From NCBI GenBank assembly GCA_020466095.1, contig CM035806.1, positions 138,618,475 through 138,682,474 of the forward strand: DNA of 64,000 bases, read 5' to 3'. Position 1 is the stretch's first letter, and each line of letters starts with the position of its first letter. Position numbers and translations under genes: made by a program. The notes below the pieces were generated by a model. That model was given only the letters and a program-made list of their open reading frames with translations. It ran no database searches and was not told where the DNA came from. Below, piece after piece: positions 24,070 to 37,898 of the stretch. This DNA is from Chlorops oryzae (Eukaryota > Arthropoda > Insecta > Diptera > Chloropidae).

Positions 24070-24334
24070 TAAGCTTTGATTCTTCAGAATTTTAGCATTC
24101 TAAAATTCGATTACAATAACTCGTCAATTTGAAAGAAATAATCGATTCGCCGATCGATTTTCGAGTGTTCGATAATCGCATTTGTCCATCACTAGCGTTA
24201 GTGTAATTGAAAAGACGTTACTCGAGTCGTAACTGAGAAAGTAGAAAGGACGAACCTACACGACCGCGACGCGTAAAATAAAAAATAATAATTACAGTCG
24301 AATTGAATTAAAGAAAAGAAATTTTTGAATTAAA

Positions 24335-24757
24335 ATGGCATCCGAAGTAAGTCAAATACCAGCAAGTGAAAATAAGGCAACGGAGGAAGTCAATATAACG
24401 CCCGAATCGAACGCTGCCGCCGATGCTCCCGAGAATGCAGAAAGCGGCGCCGAAGCTAACGCCCAAGACAAAGAAAATGCTAAGGCGTCGCCCTCCGAAG
24501 GCGCAAAGAAGGATGGGGAGAATACTGCTGCGGCGACCAAAGCCGAGCCAGCGCCGAAATTTAACGTCCATAAGACCAATTTCGAAAAGGATATCATCTA
24601 TCTGTACCAATTCTCTAGGACCCCACTCCTGCCGTCGTTGTCACCATATTGCTTAAAGGTCGAGACATGGCTTCGCCTTGCAGGACTCAAGTACGAGGTG
24701 AGTTGCATGTGTGAGTTATTACAGTAATCCCGGCTTGCCAAACGGACACATACTTAC

Positions 24758-24788
<31 letters not shown>

Positions 24789-27700
24789 AACGCCATTTTT
24801 TTTTATTTCGCATCTGTACATGGATTGAAAGGGACATATCTCCTTTTTGGATGTACCACCAATACTATGGCAAAAATTTCATTCCAGTTTCCATTACGCA
24901 CCCGTATTTATATACCCTGTGTGTGTATGTGTGGAACAATGCACTCGAATGTACAGAGTGTGTATGTACGCTGCTCGAAGCAAGGTATACATAAAATCTT
25001 TGCCTACTCTCTCAGAGAGGATTCAAAATTCGTATCCAAGAGATAGTTTCGCTTAACAGAAAGTACTGTAACGCATGTTAAATTAACAGCGTATTTTTTG
25101 ACGCATGTTAAGTTAACAGTAAATCTTTGCCGAATGTTAACCTAGCAACAAGTTCGAAGTTGCATGCTAAATTAAAGAATTTCATGATTTTTTATGCTAA
25201 TATCTTTGAAAGGACACGATAAACTGGATAAACATACACCTAAAATCGAATGAAATCCTACTAAAAACAGTCTATCTATCTACCCAGCTTCCGAATATTT
25301 TACTCGCAAGCGTACCTCTTTAGCCTCTCTGCACTTACTGTACGAAAAAATACGTACATCTCTCTAGGCGTGGCACCTAGTGTAGACTACGCCCATTTTC
25401 TCAAAAAATTGTTATTTAAAGATTATAAAAGATTTTTAAACTTCAACTTCTTCGTACGCTGATAAAAACGTACGATAAAAATATTCATTTATATGTGTTT
25501 GTGTGGGCGTGGCCCATTTTTTCGGGTATCTGTTCGTTCTATTCTCTAAAACGGCAAATAAATATCAATGCAAATTATAATCTGGCATCACAAGAGACGT
25601 TTAAACGGGCCATACTATTAGTGTTAAATTTTCGGTACTTCTTTTTCAACAACCGAATTTACCTAGGCATACCTACCTATATTCGTGAGAAATTGAATTC
25701 GCAATATTTTTTTTTTTGTTTTTTGTTTCGCTTTCCAATTTATTAAGAAAACCCGCAACGAGCTCCGAAAAACGTGAGAGAGGATGTACACATACACGCT
25801 TTATGTAGTTATGAGTAGATAAAATGCTATGCAAAAGCATAGTTTATGTATCTATTCATCTGTGTACATATCTACTACAGCATGGTACATGTAATTGTGG
25901 ATTTGCGTATGCCTCTGCTTGCTTCATGTACGCGAACGCTATATGTGGGCATGAGAAGCTGAAATTGAAATTTCAAATTAATAAAGCAAATACTGCATGC
26001 TTTGCTTCTCTTGATTAAGCGACAATTTAACAATAATTAAGGCAACATTCCTTAAACTACTTCAACTACAATTGCAATTACAACTCTTGCAACAGAAACA
26101 TTAACAGCAACGACGACGACAACAACAACAACAACTACTACTATCGCTTGCGTGCGGCATAATGTAATGCATTACATGGTATGTGGATGATTCGCTGCGA
26201 TGCGATGTAAAATGCAATGTCAGACTCGGCTTTCGAGAGCAACGCTCGCTCCGCGGGTGTATGTACACATTAACATCAAAACACATATATACATATAATT
26301 GTGTGTATTTTCGTACGTATGTACATACAATTGAGAGCGTGCATAGTATATATATGCTGTTTATTGCAAGATTTTAAGGGTGTGTATAGGGCGGCCTCTC
26401 CTTAAAATTCTTAATTGCATTTGCACATATTGCAGCTGAAACAAAAAACAAAAAAATTCGTTTTACATACTTGCATTAATATGAATTTGGTACATATTTT
26501 GAAATTCTCTTGAAATTAGTTAAGAGAGAAAAATTATTTATTTTTAATTTCTATTTCGAATATTTTATTATCTTCCATATAAATTGATTTCCTCCGAATG
26601 GTACCTGTTTCTTAAAAAAAAAAAAAAAAATATTAAAAAAAATTAAAATAATAATTTTGATTCTCTATGCAACACATGAGTATGAGAGCTAAAAGCATAT
26701 GTGCATGCATCGAAGATTGCCATTATCGGGCAGCAGGCCTCTTTCGTATTCTAAGGAAAGTGGGTTGGCTTGCCCGTTCGTTGGAAGTGCCATGCATCAT
26801 CTCGAATTGCAGCATTGAGCGAACGAAGAGACGGACGAACGAACGGACGAACGAATAAATGCAAACAAACATAAGACAGATCATCATTTATTTATTATAA
26901 AGAATCTTTGTGCAAACTTCCGATGAAAAAGTGTAATTCAGACTTCGCTTCCAAGCAATGAATATCCATCCATCTCCCCCCCCATTCCACAAGGCCGTAA
27001 CTTTATCGCATTTCAATCACAATTGGATTTGTTTATTCCAAACATACATATGTACATTGTATATACATTTAGTTTTAAATCTTATAAAATACCACGTATA
27101 GGCGTGTAAAATGTGTATCCATAAGGCGTATCTGTTTAATTAGGCTTGAATTGTTACAAAAAAAAAAAAAAAAAAAAAATTATAAAATTATTTTCACACA
27201 ACGCATTCAGAAGCTTGACACATTTTAAGTGATGCTCTTCAAAAAAGAACAATTAAATTAAATGAAAAAAAAAAAACCAAATGAAAAAAAAAACGCTGCC
27301 AGCATCGTCAGAAAGCTGGCTGCCAAGTTGAATGACACGCCCTTTGTTGATAGTTTACTATGCGGCATAGTAGCCGGCGCTGGCGGTCGAGCTTGTGCTG
27401 GTACTGGTACGAGTAACTGACTCTGCGCCCGTCCATTGCATGGTGTTTACATTAATTCAATGAACTCTCAAGTATAACAAAATATTTTGCAATTGAACTT
27501 CCCTGCAGGAAATACGAGTAATTAAACTCGAGCGTTTTACTAGTTCTAATTCCACCAGTTCTAGTTCTTCTTTATACCCCTGCTTATGTATTGTTCTGTA
27601 GAAAATTAACATTGCGTGTGGGCTAAAAATCACCACTTGTGGACTTGAACTAACGCTTTACTAGTGCTTTGGGAACCAATTTGGGTAAATTGAGTATAGT

Positions 27701-28285
27701 AAAACACTAGTTCTTTTTGAAAGGTTATTCACCATAATTTGTTGTTTTTATTTTTTGGTTCTGACATTTTTCTAGCATCCTATTTGCAATATTCAAAAGA
27801 CACAGAATTATTTTTTGTTTTTGTTTTATTTACAAAACCATTTGCATGTGAAAGGTAGGATTTTATTTTTGATTTCGGTGTATCAACGCTTTTTGCACTA
27901 TACAATATCATGATAACTCTTATTACTGACACGAGAAACAATTTTCCCATACAATACAAGTCAGAGCTCTATACGAAACTCTACCCCCGTTTGCACTAGC
28001 TCTTTAGTTCTGGTTAAAGCACTAGTTGCCTCGAGGCAATTCACCCCACGCTTACTGGAGGGTTATTTAAGGGCGCTTGCATGAATGGAATGTTCGGAAT
28101 GATAATTGTGTTTGAGTGTGTTGTGTGTGTGTGTGTGTGTGTGTGTTTGCGTGTGTTGGTTAGGTTTAGGGCGGGGAGAATTGCATGTCAAGCATGAATT
28201 TAATCCCGCATCAAAGCCGTTTTTCTGAAGACCGAAATTGACTCATTTTCATAAATTCTGTCTTTCCTATATATTTATTTATTTA

Positions 28286-28316
<31 letters not shown>

Positions 28317-31300
28317 CAACCAACAGTCCCACCTTGAGCTGCAGTCGCATATCTTGTGGAGTTCAAAAATAAATGCAAATTTCTTAATGCCCATGACTCA
28401 TATTTTTAATCAGCAAAAAAAAAAAAAACCAACCGTTTTTAAAGGAAATGAAACGCTTTCCTTGATTTCAACGTAATCAATTATTTTGCCCGTATTACAT
28501 TACGTATTTGTTTTCATGCATAAAGTTTTATATATCAAAGAAATATGAATCAAGTTTTCTTCTCAAAATATTTATGATTCATGGTATTTATTTTTTTTTT
28601 TTTCTTTCTTTTTCTGCAAGCCAATTGAAGAAGCCAGGCATCTATGATTTAGGCACAATTACATGCCTCAGATACCATGAGGATCTTACAATTAAATGCT
28701 TCCCTGCAGGAAATGTCACTAGTGCTAGAGTCACTCATGCACTGGTGTCCATGTCACCAGTACTAGTGACCAACTGTACCCGTGACATTTTGTATTAACG
28801 TATATGCGAGAGGACACGAGTCGACGCTGAAACTAGTAATGCAGTAGAGACAACGGTGTCATTTATAGTCTCACTATTGACATGGTCAACAGTTCAATTT
28901 TCCAAAACAATAATGTAATAAAATTGCTGCGCGTGAGCCGGATTGCTCGCTAGCTCAGTGCATAGAGCATGCGGCTAGCAATTCGAAGGTCGTGAGTTCG
29001 ATTCTCAACTTCTTTCTTTCTTTTTTCTTTTCTTCTCTTTCTTTTTTGTCTTTTATTTTTGTATAAGTAGATAGTAATTAAAAAATCAACAGGATTCCAA
29101 CAAGTTTTTAAAGGCTTTTTTGCTTTTTCTCTTCATCCCTGCAATTTTTTACTTTTAATTATTAACCATTTTTACACTTTTTTTCTCGCCTGCACGGAGT
29201 TTCGAACACGAGCCTTCGGATTAATGAGCGGACATGAGCTAACAACTACGCTAGAGAGTCCTGTGATTCGCGTACAGCACATTTATAGCATGAATGTTCG
29301 AGAAAATCGAAATGTGGACGCCCTCGTTGACCATGTCAATAGTTAGATTCTACTGTCCGTGTCTCTGGTTCTTTCGTCTCTAATGCAGCACTGGTGACAT
29401 AGGGGTCAATTTGCCCCGCATTTGCTGCAGGGTTTTCATTGCCTTCATCCTTTTAATTCATACATACATACATGGCTGTTATAGGTAAATAAACAAAATC
29501 TATGGCAATGAAGAATGTTTCGAGAAATAGAAGCTCAAAATTTTACTTGGAGAATAAAACAAATAAAAAAATAAATAATAAAAATTAAATAAAAAAAAGA
29601 AACGTGTGCATCTTGAAAAGGAGTTCAAAACCGCCACGAAACCCCTTTAAGCTCGAAGTGGGCGACGTAATTACATTGAAATTCCAGACTATGGCATTCT
29701 TCATAAATTCTTTAGTCAAAAAGAGAAAAAAAAAAATTATGCTTACGTGCAATGAATACAAAAACGCTTACAAAGTTGCAATAGATTGGAATTTTTGTTA
29801 TTTAAATACTTAATTGAATTTTCTTTATATAGGAAGACCTCAAATACTATTTACGCAGCAGGCCGACGTGGATGTCATATTCAATTAATTTTTTCTCATT
29901 TCAATAAGATAATTAGGATGGGCCAAGTAACTTGGCTTAGACAGTTAATAAATATTTTAACACATAACAAGTTAACTAACAAAAGTAGGCGGTGTAAGAA
30001 AATTATTATAGCCAAATGGATACAATACAATAGTATTTATTTAGTTAATGGCGGCGACTATATCCGAATAAATCCAGCCGCCCAATCCTTTGTGTCGTTT
30101 TCAATCTTTTAAACATATCCAAGCAATCCTTGCTTCCATTATTTAAATTTGAAGCACTCCTAATTTCTAAGTGTAACTATGACAGGACCGCGTCAATTTT
30201 CCTCCTATTTAAAATTTGAAGTTTCCCCCGTCTTTCTGTTATTTACGTTTTTTTTTCTTTTTTCTTCGAAACATGAATTTTTCTCGTGGAATTGCCCATA
30301 TATCAATGCAAATTTTTTTTACTTTTATTTCCATGCATTTAATTAATTTTTGGGCGTGGTCTCATTTACATAGCCAGGTAGCAACATTCTTAGGACCAAT
30401 TATGATCTTTCTTTTTAAAAGGAAAAAGGAAATCCGTGGACCCCCGATCCTGACGAATAACATAATACACATATTTGTCTATTTAAGATCGGCACTAATT
30501 CAATAAATATATGAATAAGAAGATATTTAATTAATGAATGAATAAATTATGAATTAAAATGTCTAATAATATTTAAGACAAACAATCCATTTTTAAGGAA
30601 TAATCGGCTTTTTTTTTTTTTTTTTCATTAAAGGAAAATTTTCAGTTCATAAACTCAAAATGCCCAATTCGAATAATAGTGGCGCCAATAGATGAAAATT
30701 GTTACAAGCAATATTCCATTCCACTCATCTAAAAATTGTTCTCTTAAAGGGATGTTTTACTCATACGAAGTCCTACTTTTAACCCAAACAGTTGAGGTCG
30801 ACTCAACATATGTATGATGATACTCTCTACCCTAGTTACTACAATATTCAAATGCTATTTTTAGTGATTTTCACGATAATTTACTCGTCCTAAAGGGATT
30901 CTTACTTGTATATCATGACCGACCAATACATACATTTAGTCAAATTTTATCATAAATGTATTGGCAAATCCATCGTAAGGCATTGCAAAGCGACGCGACG
31001 CGACGCCACGCAACGCAACGCCTCGCATCGCAACACGACATGCGCAGTAGAGTTTTTGGTTCTCTGTCCCATGATGGTATTCATGATGATGGTGAGAGTT
31101 TTCCTTATTGTGCGCTGTATCTATTGTGTACATGCTGGCTGCTGCCGAAAAACCTCCCATGATTTCAAGAAGGACTCATCGTGCCGGCAAAATCGCGCTT
31201 TTCGATGTACTCGTAAGCATGTACATACATATATTCTATGTACACAAACGAAGAACGGCGTTATCGTCGTCTTGGTCGTCTTGATCATCTTCTTTGTGTG

Positions 31301-34145
31301 TGTTAAAGCATATGTATGTATGTATGTATGTATGTATGCATGTATGTACATATATGTACACGACTAAGTGCCCGCTTACTTAGTATGATAGGTGGGGTAC
31401 TTTCTCGCAATGCAACGAGAAAATATAAACAAATTTCGTTATCTTCGATTAATGGGGTTCATCATTGTATTATCAAAGTTATTCTTAAATTCTTGTAGTC
31501 AATATAAATATACATATTTACATATCCATATGTGTATGCATATATTTTCGTATTTATAATATAACATTATGTATTAAGAGGCACAAGATAAGTCATCGCA
31601 AAGTCAATGTATTATTATTAGTGTCCGACCGAAGGTGGATTTTTAGCCGAAGCCGAACAATCGGCAGAGTTGAAGACTTCGGCCGAAGACCGGAGCCGAA
31701 TGTAAAAAATTTTACAGTAAGGAAACAAAATCAGTCTTTATTCATTTGACAAGCACAAAAAAAAAAACCGCTCAAATTTTCTCTAAATTCTTTCGCTTTA
31801 GTCGCCCACAAAGTGAGAATTTACGGCAATAATTCACTAGTGTAAAAGGTCTCAATGAAGCAATTGAAAATCTGTCGTGACTTTTTTACTCCCATTAAAA
31901 TGCAAAAATATTCGGCTTTTTCCAGCCGAAGCCGAAGATTAAGAATTGGCCGATCATGCCGATTACCGAAGCCGAACCTTCGGTCGGACACTAATTATTA
32001 TCCATAAAAATTAATTTAGTATGTATAATCTTTCATTTATTTTTTTCCCCCCTCTTTTTAATTTTCGTTTCATAGAATGTCGACCATAAGATGCGATTCC
32101 GTTCGAAAAAGGGACAACTTCCATTTATTGAGCTTAATGGCGAGGAAATTGCCGATTCGGCAATTATAATCAAAGAGCTTTCATCGCGATATGGAAAAGA
32201 TTTGGATGCCGGCTTAACTGCCGAGCAGCGTAATGTCTCCTATGCAATGATTGCTATGCTCGAAAATCATTTGATTTGGATCATCTTCTATTGGCGTGCT
32301 AAATATCCCGATAATGTTCTCAAGGGCTATAAAGTTAACTTACAACATGCCTTAGGACTTCGTTTGCCCAATTCGATCTTGAATTTCTTCTTTAAAATAA
32401 CATTCGGCAGAAAGGTTCGTACCCAATTTATCTAATTTAATCAAGGGTGTCACAGAATCCGATAGCTGTCGGAATTGGAATTTTAGTCGACTGAATTTTC
32501 ATATATGTATATTTCATAGATAGCCAGATAAAATAGGGTTTTGTGCAATTAAGAACCGATAATTGTTCCAATTCAAAACCAAAAACAACAAAATTTGTAA
32601 ACTCTGTATGAAGTTTCGATCGATTTTAATTCCGGTTCCGACAGCTATCGGATTCTGTGACGCCCCTGAAAAAAAATTTTTTTTTTTTAAACTATTTTCC
32701 AATTCTCTATTATACTATACGCATGTTTGTTGAAAATAAACTATTTGTACCATTTCATTAGTCCCTACTTAAGTCAATTTCAATTTCATTTTGCATGCTT
32801 AAAAAAGGCCATTCTGACAATAAATAGGCACATACATAGGTATTTTTCTAGTCCTAACTTCAACCATAAAAAGATTTTTTTCTAAGAGACTCTTTCAAAT
32901 AACAGTTGAGTTATTGAAGCTAATTGACCGGGAATCGCTTTATTGTTTAAAAAATATAAATAGACCCCAATAATCATTGTAGAATAAAATATCTAAAATA
33001 TATAAAACTTCTGGTTTTAAATCCGCTGGGAATGTCAGCATCCTCGTTTGAAAAAAGCAACAGATTTTTCATTTTTTTATAAAGAGGCGAAATTCCAAAT
33101 GTATGTCGCATTATCCGTTATCGCTGACACTTTGACCTTCAATCGTAGGATTGATCCCTAGAATTGTGTCTATCATACAAGAATGAGTGCGATTTCTGGT
33201 TTCGAAATAAAAATAAAAATTACATTTCCATAGAAGGGTGGGGTGGGGAGTGGCCTTTTTTAATTCGATTTGATTTGATTTTTATTGTACTTCGTTTATT
33301 TCCATAAGTGCATGATGGCAATTTTTCATTGTATAGTGGTTCCAGGGTACAAAAAAATTGAAGGCTCATGGCATTGGTGTTCATAGTGCCGAGGAGATTG
33401 AAGAATTCGGTCGCAATGATTTGAAAGTACTCAGTGAGATGTTGGATTGCAAGCCATTCTTTTTCGGTGACGAGCCGACAACATTGGATGTTGTTGCATT
33501 TGCTGTTTTATCTCAGCTGCACTATTTGTCGAAGGATATTTCATATCCGTTACGCGATTTTATGACCGAAAAGTGTCCCAATCTCGTTGGACATGTCTCA
33601 CGGATGAAGGAGAAATGCTTCCCCGATTGGGATGAAATATGCACAAAATTGGACTTGAACGCACATATTCCAAAACCAGAGTGAGTGGATTCGAAAAAAT
33701 AAAATTTTTCGTTGATATATTTATTTATTTATTTTGTTTTTCTCACTTTAGGCCTGAAACGAAGGAAGGTAAAGAAGGCGAATTGGAAAAATCAAATGAG
33801 CAAGAGACAGAAGCCGATAAAAACGAAAAAGAATTGGATAAAGATAAGGTAGGTCACTGAAAGGTGTCTCAATGGAGTAATGTTAAATAAGTATATATAA
33901 TATAAAAAAAAAAATGAATAAAATAAAACCAAATTATATTAAATCAAATAAAATAAATTTAGGTCAATCTTTCAACTGAAATTTTATTTATGTGTACAAA
34001 CTTCCATAACTCGAATCATAATTTTCCAAAGCATTTTTTTTTCGACGTGAATTTACTCCTAATAAACAATTTTGAAATTCTTTATTTTCAGTCAAACGAA
34101 AAGGAAATAACCGAAGAAAATAAAGAGAAGGAAGAGACAAAATAG
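24335..34145 (+). CDS. fax: Failed axon connections (fax)
   Basis: Five exons: 24335-24697, 32076-32414, 33346-33680, 33752-33848 and 34092-34145, all with GT-AG junctions and consistent phase, giving 395 aa (fly fax is about 418). Residues 1-85 are a low-complexity A/E/K-rich head. Residues from about 88 are a metaxin/GST-like fold: thioredoxin-like part with SPYCLKVETWLRLAGLKYE and GQLPFIELNGEEIADSA, then an all-helical GST C-terminal part with PFFFGDEPTTLDVVAFAVL. The tail is charged (KEGKEGELEKSNEQE). In Drosophila fax was found as a dominant enhancer of Abl axonal defects; it is expressed in axons, but its biochemical role is unclear. The first ATG is used because it begins the conserved head and is closely preceded by AT-rich leader. 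Intron 1 is 7.4 kb and full of MITEs. Alternative first exons known in flies were not searched for. Confidence 0.96.
27502..28062. mobile_element. Element with CCCTGCAGGAAAT / CTGGAGGG ends
   Basis: Starts CCCTGCAGGAAAT and ends ACTGGAGGG, with TT flanking both sides. Inverted similarity is short and imperfect (CCCT-CAG). ACTAGTTCT and ACTAGTGCTTT motifs recur inside. The left terminus equals that of the element at 28702. Confidence 0.5.
28944..29009 (+). repeat. tRNA-like module, left arm
   Basis: A D-arm-like TAGCTCAGTGCATAGAGC (D stem GCTC/GAGC pairs), a possible anticodon loop CTAGCAA, AGGTC variable region and T arm GTGAGTTCGATTCTCAA are in order and correctly spaced. The anticodon stem pairs poorly and the 3' acceptor strand is absent, so it is not a functional tRNA gene. 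It is followed by T runs that could stop RNA polymerase III. Confidence 0.55.
29188..29260 (-). repeat. tRNA-like module, right arm
   Basis: On the minus strand: CTCTCTAGCGTAGTTGTTAG, then TCATTAATCCGAAGG, then GTGTTCGAAACTC. It aligns with the left-arm module in order and spacing but is diverged. It lacks a convincing acceptor stem. Confidence 0.5.
31619..31993. mobile_element. hAT-like MITE with 8-bp target duplication
   Basis: Ends TAGTGTCCGACCGAAGGT and ACCTTCGGTCGGACACTA. Flanks are ATTATTAT on both sides (31611-31618 and 31994-32001). GCCGAAGCCGAA motifs are repeated near both ends. The flank is low complexity, so the duplication is slightly less decisive than the termini. Confidence 0.83.
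32445..32666. mobile_element. MITE in fax intron 2
   Basis: GGGTGTCACAGAATCCGATA at the left pairs with TATCGGATTCTGTGACGCCC at the right, and the arms continue through GCTGTCGGAA. It begins about 30 bp after the exon 2 donor. Confidence 0.8.
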
Positions 34146-35907
34146 ATCTTTTGTTATGGGTCGGTCTAGGACATATATATGTGTAAAGGAAAGAATTCAA
34201 ATGATGCATTTATAAATGAATAATCACTTAAAGATTGATCAATTTAGAAACCTTTTTATATATGTTATTACAAAAATATTAGCTTGAAATTAAACATAAA
34301 CATTTATATATATTATATATAGATATATATAATATATAATATATATATATACATATATATAAATACATAACATTCATACTTACATTCATACATTGCTACA
34401 CGCATACATCCACAACTTTAAGTTTAAGCTATAAAGAGAAGGAAATATTTAAAAATTTATAAAGAAATGAGAAAAAATAAGAAAAAGAAAACAAATTTTT
34501 ATGCAATATAACTTCTGACGACAACTAGTAAATGTGTATGTGTAATTGCAGTTGATTGATATTAGAAAACAAATACAAAAAGTAATTAAAAATTAAAAGT
34601 AAGAAGCGGAAGCATAAAATGAAGAGACGAAGAATAAGAAGAAGAAGAAACGTTGAATGTCGAGCTTGGACATTTTGACAAACAATCAAATTTATAGCCA
34701 GCGAAAGTTTGAAAAAAATATAAAGAACCAAAAAACCAAAAACAAAATATAAAATAAAATTTTTTTTTTTATATAATAAATACATAGAAATATAAAAACG
34801 TAAAAAAAAGAAAATATAGGACGACGGATGAAGATAGAGCGGAATACGTGCATGTTACTTGCAATTTTGATGTTTATTTGATATATTTCAAATTTAAAAA
34901 GTATGTTTAAATACAGCAAAAAAAAATAATATATATAAATTTATATATAATTACGAGTAAAATTATTTTTATATATAAAAAAATTTTGTGCAAATATAAA
35001 ATTAATAATATGTATTGTAATAATAATAATTATTATTAATTCTATAAAAAAATAATAATAATAATACATGATTGTGAAAAATACTAAGAGATATTTTTTG
35101 GATGTTTGTTAGAAAAAGGCTTTGCTTCCTTCCTTGTAATTATTTGTTAAAATGCTTTAAAAAAAAAGAAAAGGATAGAAAAGAAATGGAAAGAGAAAAG
35201 AAGATGTAATGAACGATCGAACGATTGCAAAACTGACAGACAGACAGGCACACTAACAAGAAGAACAAAAAATTTACAAAAGAAAAGTAAGAAAGAAAGA
35301 AAAAAAAAAACATTTGGAGACAAGTTTAAGTGCAGTAACCGTTTCAAGTCATGTGTTTTTACTAATGTTAACGTAGTACATAAAAAAGAAAATAAATTTA
35401 AATAAAATACTTACGTATATATTTATATGTAAATAAATACACACATACTTGTACACTCGTACAGCTAAAGCACTCATACAACCACCAAGATATGTATGTT
35501 AACTTTAAAGCGAAATAGAAATGGAAACTGAAATCGAAATCGAAAGCCCGAACCTCTCTATATACATACATAATATACAAAATATATAATGTGTTGTATA
35601 ACGTAGCTAACCGCGACTCAATTCAATTAAAATTAAATACGAAATTAAATGAATTAAAAATGAAGAAGCAATTTAAATACATACATAATAATTTTCTCTG
35701 TTAATCGAATTTTCAATACGATTTTATTTATTTTTTTTTTTTTTTAATATATCGAATTGGAATTTAGATTTTCTATACTAAAACAACATACACTCAAGAG
35801 CATTCTTTGGGCGTCTCTGTAATGAAATAGAATTTTATGTACGAAGAAGAGAAGGGTTCAATACAGAACAAATAAAAAACATTCATTGCAACGGCAAAGT
35901 GCATATA

Positions 35908-35909
<2 letters not shown>

Positions 35910-36005
<96 letters not shown>

Positions 36006-36009
36006 ATAA
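35910..36009. repeat. (TA)n microsatellite, about 100 bp
   Basis: An uninterrupted AT/TA dinucleotide run to about 35995, then a small interruption (ATTATA). Apparent open frames here are repeat artefacts. Confidence 0.95.
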
Positions 36010-37631
36010 TACTAGTATATCGATCTATGCATATATATATGCAGTACATCCCACAATTATTTGTTAATTCCTTGCGTATTAAATATATATTTTACTTTTA
36101 TATAACAAATGCCTCATTTTCGTTGCAAATGACTATATATAAAAATATATTTACAGACACATATACACACGCAAACATACAAACATAACATAATATACAC
36201 AAACACACACTCACACGTGCATAAGTATATATAAATATATAATAGGTATATAATGAATTAATTATAGATAAACAATACGAGTGTGTAGCCATTAACCATT
36301 TATATATTCGTATACATACATGCATATAAATATATATATATATATACATAAATTTGTGCTAGTTATAACAAGCACTTTATTTCTACAATATTTGTATGCG
36401 GACTTACAAGAATGAATAATACAAATTTTATATTCCGCAAGCGTAATATTTTTCTTCTTGAAAATTTCAATTCGACTTTACATCTTCATTCTACTTCATT
36501 TTTCATACTATATAAAAAGAAAAAAAAAAAAAAATTTATTGAAAAACAAAATATAGTAATGTAACGTACTTTTTTCAGAGCGCGACCGCGTACTGTACTG
36601 TACTGTCTTCATAACCATTTATCATGCCATATGATTGCTTCGATGGCACACGATTGAATTTCAAATTCAAATGAGAGAAGCAATTTTTTGAAGTTTTTGT
36701 TTCGAAAAATTGTAACACGCATCCTATTTTCAGGATGTCTACTATAAAGGATCGAATCTATTCTACGTTGAATTTATTATGTCAAGGGTACTTTGTTGTG
36801 CTTTTTTTGGCACAAATAATTGCTAATACCCTAGCCATATGTAGAAAAGGAGAAGATGAAGATGAAAGAAGCAGAAGAATTAAAAGAAAAAGAAGATGAA
36901 CCTTTAAATATGAACAGTTCAATCGTGTGCCAAATGCAATAAATGTCCTTTTCAATTATTTCCATCTCATATTAATTCGTTGAAATTTTAATAATTAAGT
37001 ATGTAATTTTCTGAAAAATTATATTATATTGCGGAATTAAATAACCCCAGTATATATATATATATATAGGTATATACACATATATATATATATTGTGCAT
37101 TCTAGACGTAATGTGTGAAAGAGCATACCGACAGGTTTTCATCATCGCGCATGTATTCGGTAAAAAGGGAGTTATATATAAGTATATATTATATGTAACT
37201 TTTTTAAGAACTTTTTTTGTATCACATTTCACAGTCTAGCTCAGTGTTTTATAAAATGGTAATATATACTTATACATATATAAATATATATATGATAACA
37301 CTTATAATAAATATGCTTCTACATAAAAAATTGTGTTTTTATTTATAATGGGGAGTTTTTCTTGTGAAGTGGGAAATTTGGCGATTGCGACTCGAAATAA
37401 GCTATCACATCGAATTGCCTATCGCATCGCAATACAGAGCAAGTCCCAGTAAATTTTTTTTTTTTTTTTTTTGGCTTCACAGAAGGGTCCAAATGGCCAA
37501 ATTTCACAAAAGTTCCATTTTTTTTAACGTTACCAGTCGGAGTAGTTTGACACACTTGGGCCGTTGTGAATACAATAATGATGGCAAAACAAAGAAAAAC
37601 ATAAAAAACGACAAAAACATAGATGACCTCA

Positions 37632-37695
37632 GCTGGGAGTTGAGCCCAGAGCCTCTCGCTTCGTAAGTTGGCATCTCAACCAACTACGGCCCAGA
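37632..37695 (-). repeat. tRNA-like fragment
   Basis: The minus strand reads GGGCCGTAGTTGGTTGAGAT, CCAACTTACGAAG and a T arm CTGGGCTCAACTCCCAG with a perfect 5-bp stem. Order and spacing are tRNA-like, but the acceptor stem does not close. Probably a tRNA-derived repeat or tRNA pseudogene. Confidence 0.4.
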
Positions 37696-37898
37696 AGCCG
37701 TCATGTATTTATTAATATATTGAACAAAAAATTTATTCTATTTTTTAAATATATGTACATAAGTCTTATTTTATAGATGCCAATAGAATTCGAATTAATT
37801 TTTTTTTTTTTTTTTTGAATAGGCAATTCCGATTGGCTTAAACGATTTTCGTGAATTCTTTGGCAGAACCGACGACCACATCAATATGTATACCACCT

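Larger units (their letters stand above)
28702..29432. mobile_element. 731-bp foldback element carrying two tRNA-like modules
   Basis: Ends CCCTGCAGGAAATG and (inverted) CCCTGCAGCAAATG, with TT flanks. Inner inverted arms are ACTATTGACATGGTCAACAG (28873) and GTTGACCATGTCAATAGTTA (29326). Each arm then carries a tRNA-like module pointing inward (28944-29009 plus, about 29188-29260 minus), with a pyrimidine-rich tract (29010-29065) between them. Confidence 0.7.
24698..32075 (+). other. fax intron 1 (7.4 kb), repeat-rich
   Basis: Donor GAG|GTGAGT, acceptor CATAG|AAT. It contains a poly-A run (24761-24786), TE-like inserts at 27502, 28702 and 31619, a GT repeat (28117-28146), a CAACGACGAC-rich stretch (26105-26145), ATGT repeats (31313-31345) and GCGACGC pentamer-like steps (30990-31025). 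A GC-richer patch at 27295-27420 could read as a short peptide in one frame, but nothing supports translation. Confidence 0.7.
34146..37898. other. fax 3' flank / probable long 3' UTR and converging Csas end
   Basis: Very AT-rich. Several AATAAA motifs are present (for example in 35385-35410), but which one ends the fax mRNA cannot be told. It contains a TA tract (35910-36009), further TATATA runs (36310-36350 and 37051-37090), and a tRNA-like fragment near 37632-37695. No gene is recognised. Confidence 0.5.

Noticed and set aside
23662..24072. 136-codon frame inside the TAA-flanked MITE
   Set aside because: No transposase motif; the frame is a by-product of the element sequence.
24711..25046. 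111-codon frame just after fax exon 1
   Set aside because: Runs through a poly-A tract after a strong splice donor. No similarity or splice continuation.
28944..29009. A genuine tRNA gene
   Set aside because: D and T arms are present, but the anticodon stem pairs poorly and no 3' acceptor strand matches the 5' side. Kept only as a tRNA-like module.
30906..31367. 153-codon frame and overlapping frames in fax intron 1
   Set aside because: Built on GCGACGC and ATGT simple repeats, open in several frames at once, with no domain.
35858..36188. Open frames of IY/YI repeats on both strands
   Set aside because: Artefact of the TA dinucleotide tract.
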